Shown here: positions 50,242 through 60,880 of the stretch, piece by piece | Position numbering within the stretch: the first letter of the stretch is position 1 | Layout of the letters: each line of letters begins with the position of its first letter | Source of the DNA: Massilia forsythiae | Lineage (GTDB): Bacteria > Pseudomonadota > Gammaproteobacteria > Burkholderiales > Burkholderiaceae_D | Direction of reading: 5' to 3' | Length of the DNA stretch: 64,000 nt | NCBI RefSeq assembly: GCF_012849555.1 | Contig: NZ_CP051685.1 | Location: 5,456,001 to 5,520,000 of the forward strand | Translations under genes and position numbers: made by a program | The notes under the pieces: generated by a model | What the model was told of the DNA's origin: nothing | Database searches by the model: none | What the model saw: only the letters and a program-made list of their open reading frames with translations

Positions 50242-51739
50242 CGCCGGCCGCACCGGCCAGGCCCGCGCTCTCGCCGTCCTTGCCGCCATCCTGCGCGAAG
50301 TGATCGGCCAGCGTCTGGCCCAGCCCCCGCTCCACCGCCTGCTCGGCGCGCCGCGCCAGCGCCGCGGTGTCCAGCGCCAGCGGATGCGCCGATGCCGGCG
50401 CCGCGCCCGGCAAGGCTTCCAGCGGCAGCCCCGGATCGGGTTCGGGCGCGGCGCCCAGCGCGGCCGACATCGCGGCCGCGAATTGCGCCGCCTGGTCCGC
50501 CTCCGGCAAGCCTTCGGCCACGCCGCCGAACACGAACAGGCGGTAGACGTCGGCCAGGCGGATCAGGCCCGGATCGAGCAGCAGCACCCAGTTGTCGCTA
50601 CCTTCGCGCGCGCCCAGGCCCCAGCGCGCCTGCACGGCGCCCTCGGCCTGCACCCGGCCCACCCAGCCGGCCGCCACCATGCGTTCCAGCAGCAGCCCCA
50701 TCTCGTCGTAGCCGATGCGCGTGTGGGCGCGGATGCGGCTGCTCGGCACCAGCGCGCTGCCGGTGACGTGGGCGCTGCCGTGCAACACCTTGAGGATGGC
50801 CATCGCATCGACGAATTCGCCGCCCGGCGCCGGCTCGTACCACCAGCGCTCGTACTTGACCACCGGCAGCGCCGCAGTCAGCAGCGCGCCGACCAGCGTG
50901 ATCAGCCACGACAGGTACAGCCACACCAGGAAGGTCGGCAGCGCCGCCAGCGCGCCATAGATGATGGCGTAGGTCGGGAACTGGCGGATGAAGACGGCGA
51001 AGCCGCGCTTGGCGACCTCGAAGGCGAGCGCCGCCGCCAGCCCGCCCAAGAACGCGTCGCGCCAGTCGACGGGGCGGTTCGGCACCGTCATGTACAGCAG
51101 CACGTAGAAGCCGGTGGTCAGCGCCACCGAGGCCAGCGTATAGAACAGCGCGCCCAGCAGCGGCACCGCGTCCATCAGGCCGTTGGTGGCGCTGAACAGC
51201 TGGGTCGTGATGGTCACCGAGATGCCGAAGGCGAGCGGGCCCAGCGTCACCAGCGCCCAGTACACCAGCACGCGCTGCAGCAGCGGGCGCGGCTGGCGCA
51301 CGCGCCAGATCTGGTTGAGGGCGCGCTCGATGGTGAAGATCATCGCGCCCGAGGTGAACACCAGCGCCACCGCGCCCACCGCCGACAGGCCGGTCGCCTT
51401 GCTGGCGAACTGGGTCAGGTTCGCCGTGATCGTGTTGGCGATCGCCTTCGGCATCAGCATCTGCACGAAATAATTGTCCACCGCCGTGCGCAGCTTGCCG
51501 AACAGCGGGAAGGTGGTGAAGATCGCCAGCACGATGGTCAGGAGCGGCACGAGCGCCAGCACGGTGGTGAAGGTCAGGCTGCCGGCCACCTGCGGCAGCC
51601 TTTCCTCGGTCAGGCGGCGGCGCGCGAAGCGCACCAGGTCGCGCGCCTCGCCCCAGGTGAGGCCGCGCACGCGCTCGGCGCCCGCGTGGAACATGCCGCT
51701 GGTGCCGCGGGAAAGCGTGGTGACGGTTTTGGAAAGCAT
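50231..51739 (-). CDS. YihY/UPF0761-family membrane protein
   Basis: 502 residues from ATG at 51739. Six membrane segments in about 60-290 (VAGSLTFTTVLALVPLLTIV, SAVGAVALVFTSGAMIFTI, RVLVYWALVTLGPLAFGISV, LGALFYTLASVALTTGFYVL, TYAIIYGALAALPTFLVWLY and LITLVGALLTAAL). A long soluble C-terminus follows with a winged-helix-like part. The family (BrkB/YihY) has unclear function. Confidence 0.85.
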   Translation of the reverse strand: MLSKTVTTLSRGTSGMFHAGAERVRGLTWGEARDLVRFARRRLTEERLPQVAGSLTFTTVLALVPLLTIVLAIFTTFPLFGKLRTAVDNYFVQMLMPKAIANTITANLTQFASKATGLSAVGAVALVFTSGAMIFTIERALNQIWRVRQPRPLLQRVLVYWALVTLGPLAFGISVTITTQLFSATNGLMDAVPLLGALFYTLASVALTTGFYVLLYMTVPNRPVDWRDAFLGGLAAALAFEVAKRGFAVFIRQFPTYAIIYGALAALPTFLVWLYLSWLITLVGALLTAALPVVKYERWWYEPAPGGEFVDAMAILKVLHGSAHVTGSALVPSSRIRAHTRIGYDEMGLLLERMVAAGWVGRVQAEGAVQARWGLGAREGSDNWVLLLDPGLIRLADVYRLFVFGGVAEGLPEADQAAQFAAAMSAALGAAPEPDPGLPLEALPGAAPASAHPLALDTAALARRAEQAVERGLGQTLADHFAQDGGKDGESAGLAGAAGVSG

Positions 51740-51909
51740 CGGTGATTCGGAAGCTGAACTAGGTGCAATATACCCAGAACAGTGGAGAAGAGGAAGCCGC
51801 ATGACCGCGCCGGGCCATCCGATAAAAAGCCGCGCTGGTACGGCGAGACGAATGCAACGCCGCCATGGGGCCTGTGTTAGCGGCTCTAAAGCGTCCTATA
51901 ATACCAACG

Positions 51910-52521
51910 ATGAACCCAACCGATCCGATCATCCTTGTTTTATATTATTCGCGGCATGGCAAGACGCGCCGGCTGGCCGAGCTGATCGCCCAGGGCGTGG
52001 AAAGCGTTCCCGGCGCGGAGGCGCGGCTGCGCACGGTGCCGGCCGTGTCGACGGTGGCGGAAGCGACCGAGCCCGACATCCCGCGCGCCGGCGCGCCCTA
52101 CGTCGAACCGGAAGACCTGGCGGAATGCGCCGGACTGGCGCTGGGTTCGCCGACGCGCTTCGGCAACATGGCGGCGGCGCTGAAGTACTTCCTCGACGGC
52201 ACCTCGGCGCAATGGCTGTCGGGTACGCTGGCGGGCAAGCCGGCGGTGGTGTTCACCTCCACCGGCAGCCTGCACGGCGGCCAGGAAGCGACGCTGCTGT
52301 CGATGATGATTCCGCTGCTGCACCACGGCATGCTGGTGATGGGCCTGCCCTACACCCGGCCGGAACTGATGACGACCGCGAGCGGCGGCAGTCCCTACGG
52401 CGCGACCCATTGGGCCGGCGTGGACAACGACCGCGCGGTGACCGAAGACGAGAAGCGGCTGGCGATCGCGCTCGGGCGGCGCCTGGCGCTCGCGGCCGGC
52501 AAATTGCAGGGGATGGAATGA
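51910..52521 (+). CDS. wrbA: NAD(P)H:quinone oxidoreductase, WrbA-type
   Basis: 203 residues. Flavodoxin-like FMN site: LYYSRHGKTRRLAEL, GSPTRFGNMAAAL, and TSTGSLHGGQEATLL. It reduces quinones by two electrons. First of a run with DUF2069 and an FAD oxidase. Confidence 0.9.
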   Translation: MNPTDPIILVLYYSRHGKTRRLAELIAQGVESVPGAEARLRTVPAVSTVAEATEPDIPRAGAPYVEPEDLAECAGLALGSPTRFGNMAAALKYFLDGTSAQWLSGTLAGKPAVVFTSTGSLHGGQEATLLSMMIPLLHHGMLVMGLPYTRPELMTTASGGSPYGATHWAGVDNDRAVTEDEKRLAIALGRRLALAAGKLQGME

Positions 52522-52524
52522 GCC

Positions 52525-52923
52525 ATGCAAGCGCATAGGGTGTTTCATACGGGCGCGGTGACCAGCCTGGTCATCCTGTTCTTCTGGCTGCTCTTGTGGG
52601 AAATCGTGGTGGCGCCGCTGCACCCGGGCGGTTCGCTGCTGGCGCTCAAGGCGCTGCCGCTGCTGCTGCCGCTGCGCGGCGTGCTCAAGCGCGACCTGTA
52701 CACGCTGCAATGGTCGTCGATGGTGATCCTGGTGTACCTGGTCGAAGGCGTGGTGCGCGCCTGGAGCGACCGCGTCGAGCTCTCGCGCATCATGGCGCTG
52801 GGCGAGGCGCTGCTGGTGTGCGTGTACTTCGTGTTCGCCCTGCTCTACCTGCGCCCGTACAAGCAGCGCGCCAAGCAGCTGGCCAAGGAATTGCTGGACA
52901 AGGTGAAAGTGCCGCATGACTGA
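52525..52923 (+). CDS. DUF2069 membrane protein
   Basis: 132 residues, four membrane segments (TSLVILFFWLLLWEIVV, LALKALPLLLPL, SSMVILVYLVEGV and LGEALLVCVYFVFALLYL). A short DUF2069 protein with unknown role, cotranscribed with wrbA (3 bases between). Confidence 0.85.
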   Translation: MQAHRVFHTGAVTSLVILFFWLLLWEIVVAPLHPGGSLLALKALPLLLPLRGVLKRDLYTLQWSSMVILVYLVEGVVRAWSDRVELSRIMALGEALLVCVYFVFALLYLRPYKQRAKQLAKELLDKVKVPHD

Positions 52924-54334
52924 GGCGCAGGACCTTGGCTTCATCGACGGCTGCCGCGCCATCGCCGGCGCCGCCCACGTGCTGACCGGGGACGATTGCG
53001 CGCCTTTCCTCACCGACTGGCGCGGCCGCTTCACCGGCTCCGCGCGCGCGGTGGTACTGCCTGGCGACGCCGCGCAGGTGGCGGCACTGGTGCGCCTGTG
53101 CGCCCGCTACCGGGTGCCGGTCGTGCCGCAGGGCGGGCGCACCGGGCTGGTGCTGGGCAGCGTGCCGGACGCTTCCGGCGATGCGATCGTGCTGTCGCTG
53201 CGGCGCCTGAACCGGGTGCGGTCGGTCGATCCGCGCAACCGCACGATGACGGTGGACGCCGGCTGCGTGCTGCACGACGTGCAGGCCGCCGCCGCCGCGC
53301 ACGGCCTGCTGTTTCCGCTGTCGCTGGCGGCCGAGGGCAGCTGCACCATCGGTGGCAACCTGGCGACCAACGCCGGCGGCACCGGCGTGCTGCGCTACGG
53401 GAACACGCGCGAACTGTGCCTGGGACTGGAAGCCGTCACCGCCCAGGGCGCGCTGTGGGACGGCTTGCGCGGCCTGCGCAAGGACAACACCGGCTACGAC
53501 CTGCGCGACCTGTACATCGGCGCCGAAGGCACGCTGGGCGTGATCACCGGCGCGGTGCTGAAACTGTTCCCGCAGCCGAAAGCGGCGATCACCGCGCTGG
53601 TGGCGCTGGGCAGCCCGGCCGACGCGCAGGCGCTGCTGGCGCTGGCCGAAGCCGCCTGCGGCCCCACCCTGACCGGCTACGAGCTGATGAGCGACGTCTG
53701 CCTGCGCCTGGTCGCCGGACACTTCCCGGCGCTGCCGCGGCCCTTCCCGGCGCGCTATCCGCAGTACGCGCTGCTGGAACTGTCCAGCCACGAGTCGGAG
53801 CGGCACGGGACGGCGCTGCTGGAGCGCGCCATCGAGGCGGCGCTGGAAGCAGGCGTGGCGCGCGACGCCGTGGTGGCCACCTCGATCGCCCAGTCGCGCG
53901 CACTGTGGGCGATCCGCGAGCACATCCCGCTGGCCCAGGCCGCGGCCGGCAAGAACATCAAGCACGACATCGCGCTGCCGGTATCGCGCATCGCCGATTT
54001 CATCGCCGCCACCGATGCGCTGCTGGAAGACGCCATACCGGGCGTGCAGGTGGTGTGCTTCGGCCACCTGGGCGACGGCAACCTGCACTACAACATTGCC
54101 CCGCCCGCCGGCATCGCCCACGACGACTTCCTGCTACGCCAGGACGAAGTCAACCGCATCGTGCACGACAGCGTGGTCGCTTTCGGCGGCTCGATCTCGG
54201 CCGAGCACGGCATCGGCGCCCTCAAGCGCGGCGAACTGGCGCGCTACAAATCGCCGGTCGAACTCGGCCTCATGCGTGCGCTCAAGGCCGCGCTCGACCC
54301 GCTCGGCATCATGAACCCCGGTAAAATCCTGTGA
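52916..54334 (+). CDS. FAD-binding oxidase of the GlcD/D2HGDH type
   Basis: 472 residues. The FAD-binding region (VVPQGGRTGLVLGS; CTIGGNLATNAGGTGVLRYG) and the C-terminal FGHLGDGNLHYNI and SAEHGIGALKR blocks are those of glycolate or D-2-hydroxyglutarate dehydrogenases. It oxidises a D-2-hydroxy acid. The exact substrate is not shown. Overlaps the DUF2069 gene by 8 bases. Confidence 0.9.
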   Translation: MTEAQDLGFIDGCRAIAGAAHVLTGDDCAPFLTDWRGRFTGSARAVVLPGDAAQVAALVRLCARYRVPVVPQGGRTGLVLGSVPDASGDAIVLSLRRLNRVRSVDPRNRTMTVDAGCVLHDVQAAAAAHGLLFPLSLAAEGSCTIGGNLATNAGGTGVLRYGNTRELCLGLEAVTAQGALWDGLRGLRKDNTGYDLRDLYIGAEGTLGVITGAVLKLFPQPKAAITALVALGSPADAQALLALAEAACGPTLTGYELMSDVCLRLVAGHFPALPRPFPARYPQYALLELSSHESERHGTALLERAIEAALEAGVARDAVVATSIAQSRALWAIREHIPLAQAAAGKNIKHDIALPVSRIADFIAATDALLEDAIPGVQVVCFGHLGDGNLHYNIAPPAGIAHDDFLLRQDEVNRIVHDSVVAFGGSISAEHGIGALKRGELARYKSPVELGLMRALKAALDPLGIMNPGKIL

Positions 54335-54345
54335 CCGGAGAATCC

Positions 54346-54921
54346 ATGTCGCCGACGATGACCTTGCGCCTTTCGACTCTTGCATGCACCTTCGCCGCCT
54401 TGCTGGCGGCCGGCCTGCCGTCCCGGTCCGCCCTGGCGGCGCCGGTGTACAAATGCAGCGCCGGCGGCAAGGTGAGCTACGGCGACCGTCCGTGCGCGCA
54501 GGGCACGTCCGCCACGCTGCCGCCGGCGCCGGGCGTGGCGCCGCCGGGCGCCGACGCCGTCGTCACCGGCGACAGCCGCACGCTGCTGGAACTCGACCCA
54601 CCCTCGACACCGGCGCCGGCGGCGCGCGCCGGGGACGAGCAACGCAGCATGCTGGCCGAACAGCGCGTCCGGCAGAAGGAACTGCAGCGCCTCCAGAAGG
54701 AACGACTGGCGCAGGAAAAAGCCGAGCGCAAGGAACAGCAGAAGCTGGCGCGCGCCGATGCGTCGCGCCGCAAGACCTGCGCCAGGCTGCGCCTGCGCCA
54801 CAAGTGGGCCGAGGAAGACGCCGCGCGCGCCTGGCTGGATGCGAAACCGGCGGCGCGCGACGCCGCCCGCCGCAAGGAGAAGCGCCAGGCCGAGGCGCTG
54901 GCGCTGGAGTGCCCCGCTTGA
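54346..54921 (+). CDS. DUF4124-domain secreted protein
   Basis: 191 residues from ATG at 54346 with GGAG six bases upstream. Sec signal (LSTLACTFAALLAAGLPSRS), then VYKCSAGGKVSYGDRPC (DUF4124). The rest is a charged coiled coil. It likely acts in the periplasm. It lies directly after the FAD oxidase and overlaps the start of the permease gene. Confidence 0.8.
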   Translation: MSPTMTLRLSTLACTFAALLAAGLPSRSALAAPVYKCSAGGKVSYGDRPCAQGTSATLPPAPGVAPPGADAVVTGDSRTLLELDPPSTPAPAARAGDEQRSMLAEQRVRQKELQRLQKERLAQEKAERKEQQKLARADASRRKTCARLRLRHKWAEEDAARAWLDAKPAARDAARRKEKRQAEALALECPA

Positions 54922-57542
54922 ACGGCCCGGCGCGCCCGCAGCCCGTGGACGTCCCTGCCGCCGGCAGGCCCGCGGCCGCCGGATCGCCGGCCGGCCTGCT
55001 GGTGCGCTGGCTGCTGGTGGGCGAATGGCGCGCGCACCCGCTGCGCGCGCTGCTGGCGATCGTCGCCATTGCGGTCGGCGTCGCCATGGGCTTCGCCATC
55101 CACCTGATCAACGCCGCCGCCTTCAACGAATTCTCGGCCGCCATCCAGAGCCTGGCCGGCCAGGCCGACGTGCAGGTATCGGGCCGCGAGGCCGCCTTCG
55201 ACGAAGCGATCTACCCGTACCTGGCCACCCATGCCGGGGTAGCGCTGGCCTCGCCGGTGCTGGAACTCGACGCCGCGCTGGCCGACGCGAAGGGATCGCT
55301 GAAGATCGTCGGCCTGGATCCGCTGCGCGCCGGCGTCATCTCGCCGGATCTGACCGGCGTGCCGGAAGCCGGCCGCGCCGCCGACGTGCTGGGCGACGAC
55401 ACCATCTTCCTGTCGCCGGCCGCCCAGGCCTGGCTGGGCAAGCGCCGCGGCGACACCCTGCGTGTGCGTGCCGGCACCCGCGATTTTTCGATCCGCGTGG
55501 CCGGCCCGGTGCTGCGCGCGCGCAGCGGCCAGCGCATCGGCGTGATGGACATCGGCGCGGCCCAGTGGCGCTTCGGCCAGGTCGGCAAGCTCACGCGCGT
55601 GGATCTCAAGCTGCGCGACGGCGTCGACCGCGGCGCCTTCGAGCGCAGCCTGGCGGCCGAGCTGGAACGCGCGTATCCGGGGCGCTTCCGCGTGGCGCGT
55701 CCCAACGACGCCAACCAGGAAAGCCGCAACAACAACCTCAGCCGCGCCTACCGCGTGAACCTCACCGTGCTGGCGCTGGTGGCACTGTTCACCGGCGCCT
55801 TCCTGGTGTTCTCGACCCAGGCCCTGTCGGTGCTGCGCCGGCGCAGCCAGTTCGCGCTGCTGCGCGTGCTGGGCCTGTCGCGCCGCGCGCTGCTGCGCCA
55901 GATCCTGCTGGAAGGCGCCAGCCTGGGCGTGCTGGGCGCGCTGCTCGGCATCCTGGGCGGCTACGCACTGGCGGCGGCGGCGCTGCGCTTCTTCGGCGGC
56001 GACCTCGGCGCCGGCTATTTCACCGGCGTGCATCCGCAGGTCCGGTTCACGCCGGTGGCGGCCGTGGTGTTCTTCGGCCTCGGGCTGGGCACGGCGCTGC
56101 TGGGCTGCCTGGCGCCTGCCTGGGAAGCGGCGCGCGCGCGTCCGGCGATCGCGCTCAAGTCGGGTAACGACGAAGCCGCGCTGGCGCGCCTGGCGCGGGT
56201 CTGGCCGTCGCTGATCTGCCTGGCGCTGGCGGGCGTCTTCTCGTTCGCGCCGCCGGTGTTCGACCTGCCGCTGTTCGGCTACTTCGCCGTGGCGCTGCTG
56301 CTGGTGGGCGGCATCGGCCTGATGCCGCGCCTGGCCGCGTCCACCTTCCGCCTGCTGGACCGGTTCATGCAGGCGCGCACGGCGCTGTCTTCGGCGCCGT
56401 CGCCCGTGCTGACGCTGACGCTGGCGCGCCTGGCCAACGCCCCCGGCCAGGCCTCGATCGCGCTGGGCGGCGTGCTGGCCAGCTTCAGCCTGATGGTGGC
56501 GATGGGGATCATGGTGGCGAGCTTCCGCACCTCGGTGGACGACTGGATCCGCCACATCCTGCCGGCGGACCTGTACGTGCGCAGCAGCGGCGGCGGCAAC
56601 ACCGGCGCCTTCGGTCCCGGCGAACAGCGGTTGCTTGCCGCCGTGCCGGGGGCGGCGCAGGTCGCCTTTTTGCGCACGCGGCCGTTGTCGCTGGACCCGG
56701 CGCGGCCCGACGTCACGCTGGTGGCGCGCGACATCGACGCCGCCGATCCGGGCCGCCTGCTGGACCTGGTCGGCGCAGCGGCGCCGTTGCCGCCGGGCGC
56801 GCGGCCGGCCTGGATCTCGGAAGCGATGGGCGACCTGTACGGCCTGGCGCCGGGCCGCACGGTCACGCTGCCGCTGGGCGGCAAGCCGCAGGCCTTTTTC
56901 ATCGCCGGCGTGTGGCGCGACTATGCCAGCCAGTCAGGCTCCGTCATCGTGCGCCTGCCGGACTACCGGGCACTGACCGGCGACGCCGGCGTGACCGACG
57001 CCGCGTTGTGGGCCGCACCCGGCGTGCCGGTCGAGCGCATCGAGGCGGGCCTGCGCGCGCTGCCGTTCGGCGCGGCGCTCGCGCTGGCGCGGCCGGGCGA
57101 CATCCGCGCCATCAGCCTGCGCATCTTCGACCGCAGCTTCGCGGTGACCTACCTGCTGGAGGCGATCGCGATCGCCATCGGCATGTCCGGCGTGGCCGCC
57201 ACCTTTTCGGCGCAGACGCTGGCGCGCGCCAAGGAATTCGGCATGCTGCGCCACGTCGGCGTGACGCGCGGGCAGGTGCTGCGCATCCTCGCCATCGAAG
57301 GCGGCGCACTGACCGCGCTGGGCGTGCTGACCGGCTTCGCGCTGGGCCTGTTGATCAGCCTGATCCTGGTGTACGTGGTGAATCCGCAGTCGTTCCACTG
57401 GACCATGCAGCTGCACCTGCCGTGGGCGCTGCTGCTGGGCGTGGCGGCGGTATTGCTGGCGGCCTCGGTGGTCACCGCGCTGGTATCGGGGCGCTACGCG
57501 CTGTCGGGCGGGCCGGTGCGCGCGGTGCGGGAGGACTGGTGA
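54918..57542 (+). CDS. FtsX-type ABC transporter permease
   Basis: 874 residues starting with TTG at 54918, which overlaps the stop of the DUF4124 gene and has GGAG eight bases upstream. It has two FtsX/MacB-type four-TM blocks and large periplasmic loops (for example LLAIVAIAVGVAMGFAIHLI; IAIAIGMSGVAATFSA). The family needs an ATPase, but none is adjacent. The following gene is AttH-like. Confidence 0.85.
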   Translation: MNGPARPQPVDVPAAGRPAAAGSPAGLLVRWLLVGEWRAHPLRALLAIVAIAVGVAMGFAIHLINAAAFNEFSAAIQSLAGQADVQVSGREAAFDEAIYPYLATHAGVALASPVLELDAALADAKGSLKIVGLDPLRAGVISPDLTGVPEAGRAADVLGDDTIFLSPAAQAWLGKRRGDTLRVRAGTRDFSIRVAGPVLRARSGQRIGVMDIGAAQWRFGQVGKLTRVDLKLRDGVDRGAFERSLAAELERAYPGRFRVARPNDANQESRNNNLSRAYRVNLTVLALVALFTGAFLVFSTQALSVLRRRSQFALLRVLGLSRRALLRQILLEGASLGVLGALLGILGGYALAAAALRFFGGDLGAGYFTGVHPQVRFTPVAAVVFFGLGLGTALLGCLAPAWEAARARPAIALKSGNDEAALARLARVWPSLICLALAGVFSFAPPVFDLPLFGYFAVALLLVGGIGLMPRLAASTFRLLDRFMQARTALSSAPSPVLTLTLARLANAPGQASIALGGVLASFSLMVAMGIMVASFRTSVDDWIRHILPADLYVRSSGGGNTGAFGPGEQRLLAAVPGAAQVAFLRTRPLSLDPARPDVTLVARDIDAADPGRLLDLVGAAAPLPPGARPAWISEAMGDLYGLAPGRTVTLPLGGKPQAFFIAGVWRDYASQSGSVIVRLPDYRALTGDAGVTDAALWAAPGVPVERIEAGLRALPFGAALALARPGDIRAISLRIFDRSFAVTYLLEAIAIAIGMSGVAATFSAQTLARAKEFGMLRHVGVTRGQVLRILAIEGGALTALGVLTGFALGLLISLILVYVVNPQSFHWTMQLHLPWALLLGVAAVLLAASVVTALVSGRYALSGGPVRAVREDW

Positions 57543-58636
57543 TGCGAACCATGCTGCCGCGCCTGCTGGCGCTGCTGGTGCTCGCCTGCGCCGGCATCGG
57601 CGTCCATATCGCGGCACAGGCGGCGCCGCCGGCGTTCGCGCCGGTCACGCCGGGCCGCGCGCTGGTGTTCCCGCAGGACTTCGGCGCCCATCCCGACTAC
57701 CGCACCGAGTGGTGGTACGCGACCGGCTGGCTCGAGACGCCGGACGGCAAGCCGCTCGGCTTCCAGGTCACCTTCTTCCGCAGCCGCACCGAGCACGACC
57801 CGGCCAACCCGAGCGCGTTCGCGCCCAAGCAGCTGATCATCGGCCACGCGGCGCTGTCCGATCCGGCGCTGGGGCACCTGGTGCACGACCAGCGCAGCGC
57901 GCGCGAAGGCTTCGGCCTGGCGTATGCGAAGACCGGCACTACCGACGTCAAGCTGGACGACTGGTCCATGACGCGCGCGCCCGACGGCCACTACGACGTG
58001 ACGGTGCGCTCCGGCGAGCTGGCGTTCACGCTGCGCCTGGCGCCGACCCAGGCGCCGCTGCTGCAGGGCGAGAACGGTTTTTCGCGCAAGGGCGCGCTGG
58101 CGCAACATGCCAGCTACTACTACAGCGAACCGCAGTTGCAGGTGGACGGCCGGGTCACGCGCGCCGGAAAAACCGTCGCCGTCAAGGGCAGCGCCTGGCT
58201 CGATCACGAGTGGTCGAGCACCGTGCTCGATCCCGACGCCGCCGGCTGGGAATGGGTCGGCATCAACCTCGACGACGGCGGCGCCCTGATGGCTTTCCAG
58301 ATCCGCAGCAGGAGCGGTGCTAAACTATGGGCCCACGCGGCGCTGCGCGACGCGCGCGGCCGCGTCACGCAATACGGCCGCGACGAGGTCAGTTTCACGC
58401 CGCAGGCGCGCTGGACCTCGCCGCGCACGCGCGCGACCTATCCGGTGGCGACGGTACTGGCGACCGGCGCCATCCACTGGAACGTGGTGCCGCTGCAATC
58501 GGACCAGGAGCTCGACTCGCGCCGCTCGACCGGCGCCGTGTACTGGGAAGGCGCGGTGCGCGTGCAGCGCGACGGCCGTCCGGCGGGACGCGGCTACCTC
58601 GAACTCACCGGCTATGTCGATGCGATGAAACTGTAG
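57542..58636 (+). CDS. AttH/CrtC-like lipocalin-fold protein
   Basis: 364 residues. Sec signal, then FPQDFGAHPDYRTEWWYATG, YYYSEPQLQVDG and WLDHEWSSTVLD. The fold is that of AttH and carotenoid hydratases. It overlaps the permease stop by one base. AttH-like proteins are usually exported by an Att-type ABC system. Confidence 0.85.
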   Translation: MRTMLPRLLALLVLACAGIGVHIAAQAAPPAFAPVTPGRALVFPQDFGAHPDYRTEWWYATGWLETPDGKPLGFQVTFFRSRTEHDPANPSAFAPKQLIIGHAALSDPALGHLVHDQRSAREGFGLAYAKTGTTDVKLDDWSMTRAPDGHYDVTVRSGELAFTLRLAPTQAPLLQGENGFSRKGALAQHASYYYSEPQLQVDGRVTRAGKTVAVKGSAWLDHEWSSTVLDPDAAGWEWVGINLDDGGALMAFQIRSRSGAKLWAHAALRDARGRVTQYGRDEVSFTPQARWTSPRTRATYPVATVLATGAIHWNVVPLQSDQELDSRRSTGAVYWEGAVRVQRDGRPAGRGYLELTGYVDAMKL

Positions 58637-58745
58637 ATGGGCCTGCACGCGCGGCCTGTCCGCGCAGTCTGCCCGCAGCGCATCGCCACGATCGGCGGGG
58701 CGGCCGCCAATCCGGCATCAACCGAGCAACAACGAATCCAAGACC

Positions 58746-60734
<1,989 letters not shown>

Positions 60735-60846
60735 TCGCAATCAAAAGCGGGGCATTGGCACCCGCTTGACTGAACAAGAAGGCAAGCTGTTGTAGCCGCG
60801 CATCCATCGCGCATGGTTTATTAGTTTCCGTATGGACACTCAGCAT

Positions 60847-60869
60847 AGAATGGGGCAATCCCCCATTCT
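60847..60869 (+). promoter_or_regulatory. hairpin just before the chemoreceptor start
   Basis: 9-bp perfect stem (AGAATGGGG at 60847-60855, CCCCATTCT at 60861-60869), loop of 5, ending 12 bases before the start codon. No clear Shine-Dalgarno is seen, so it may affect translation. Confidence 0.4.
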
Positions 60870-60880
60870 GCGAGCATCCC

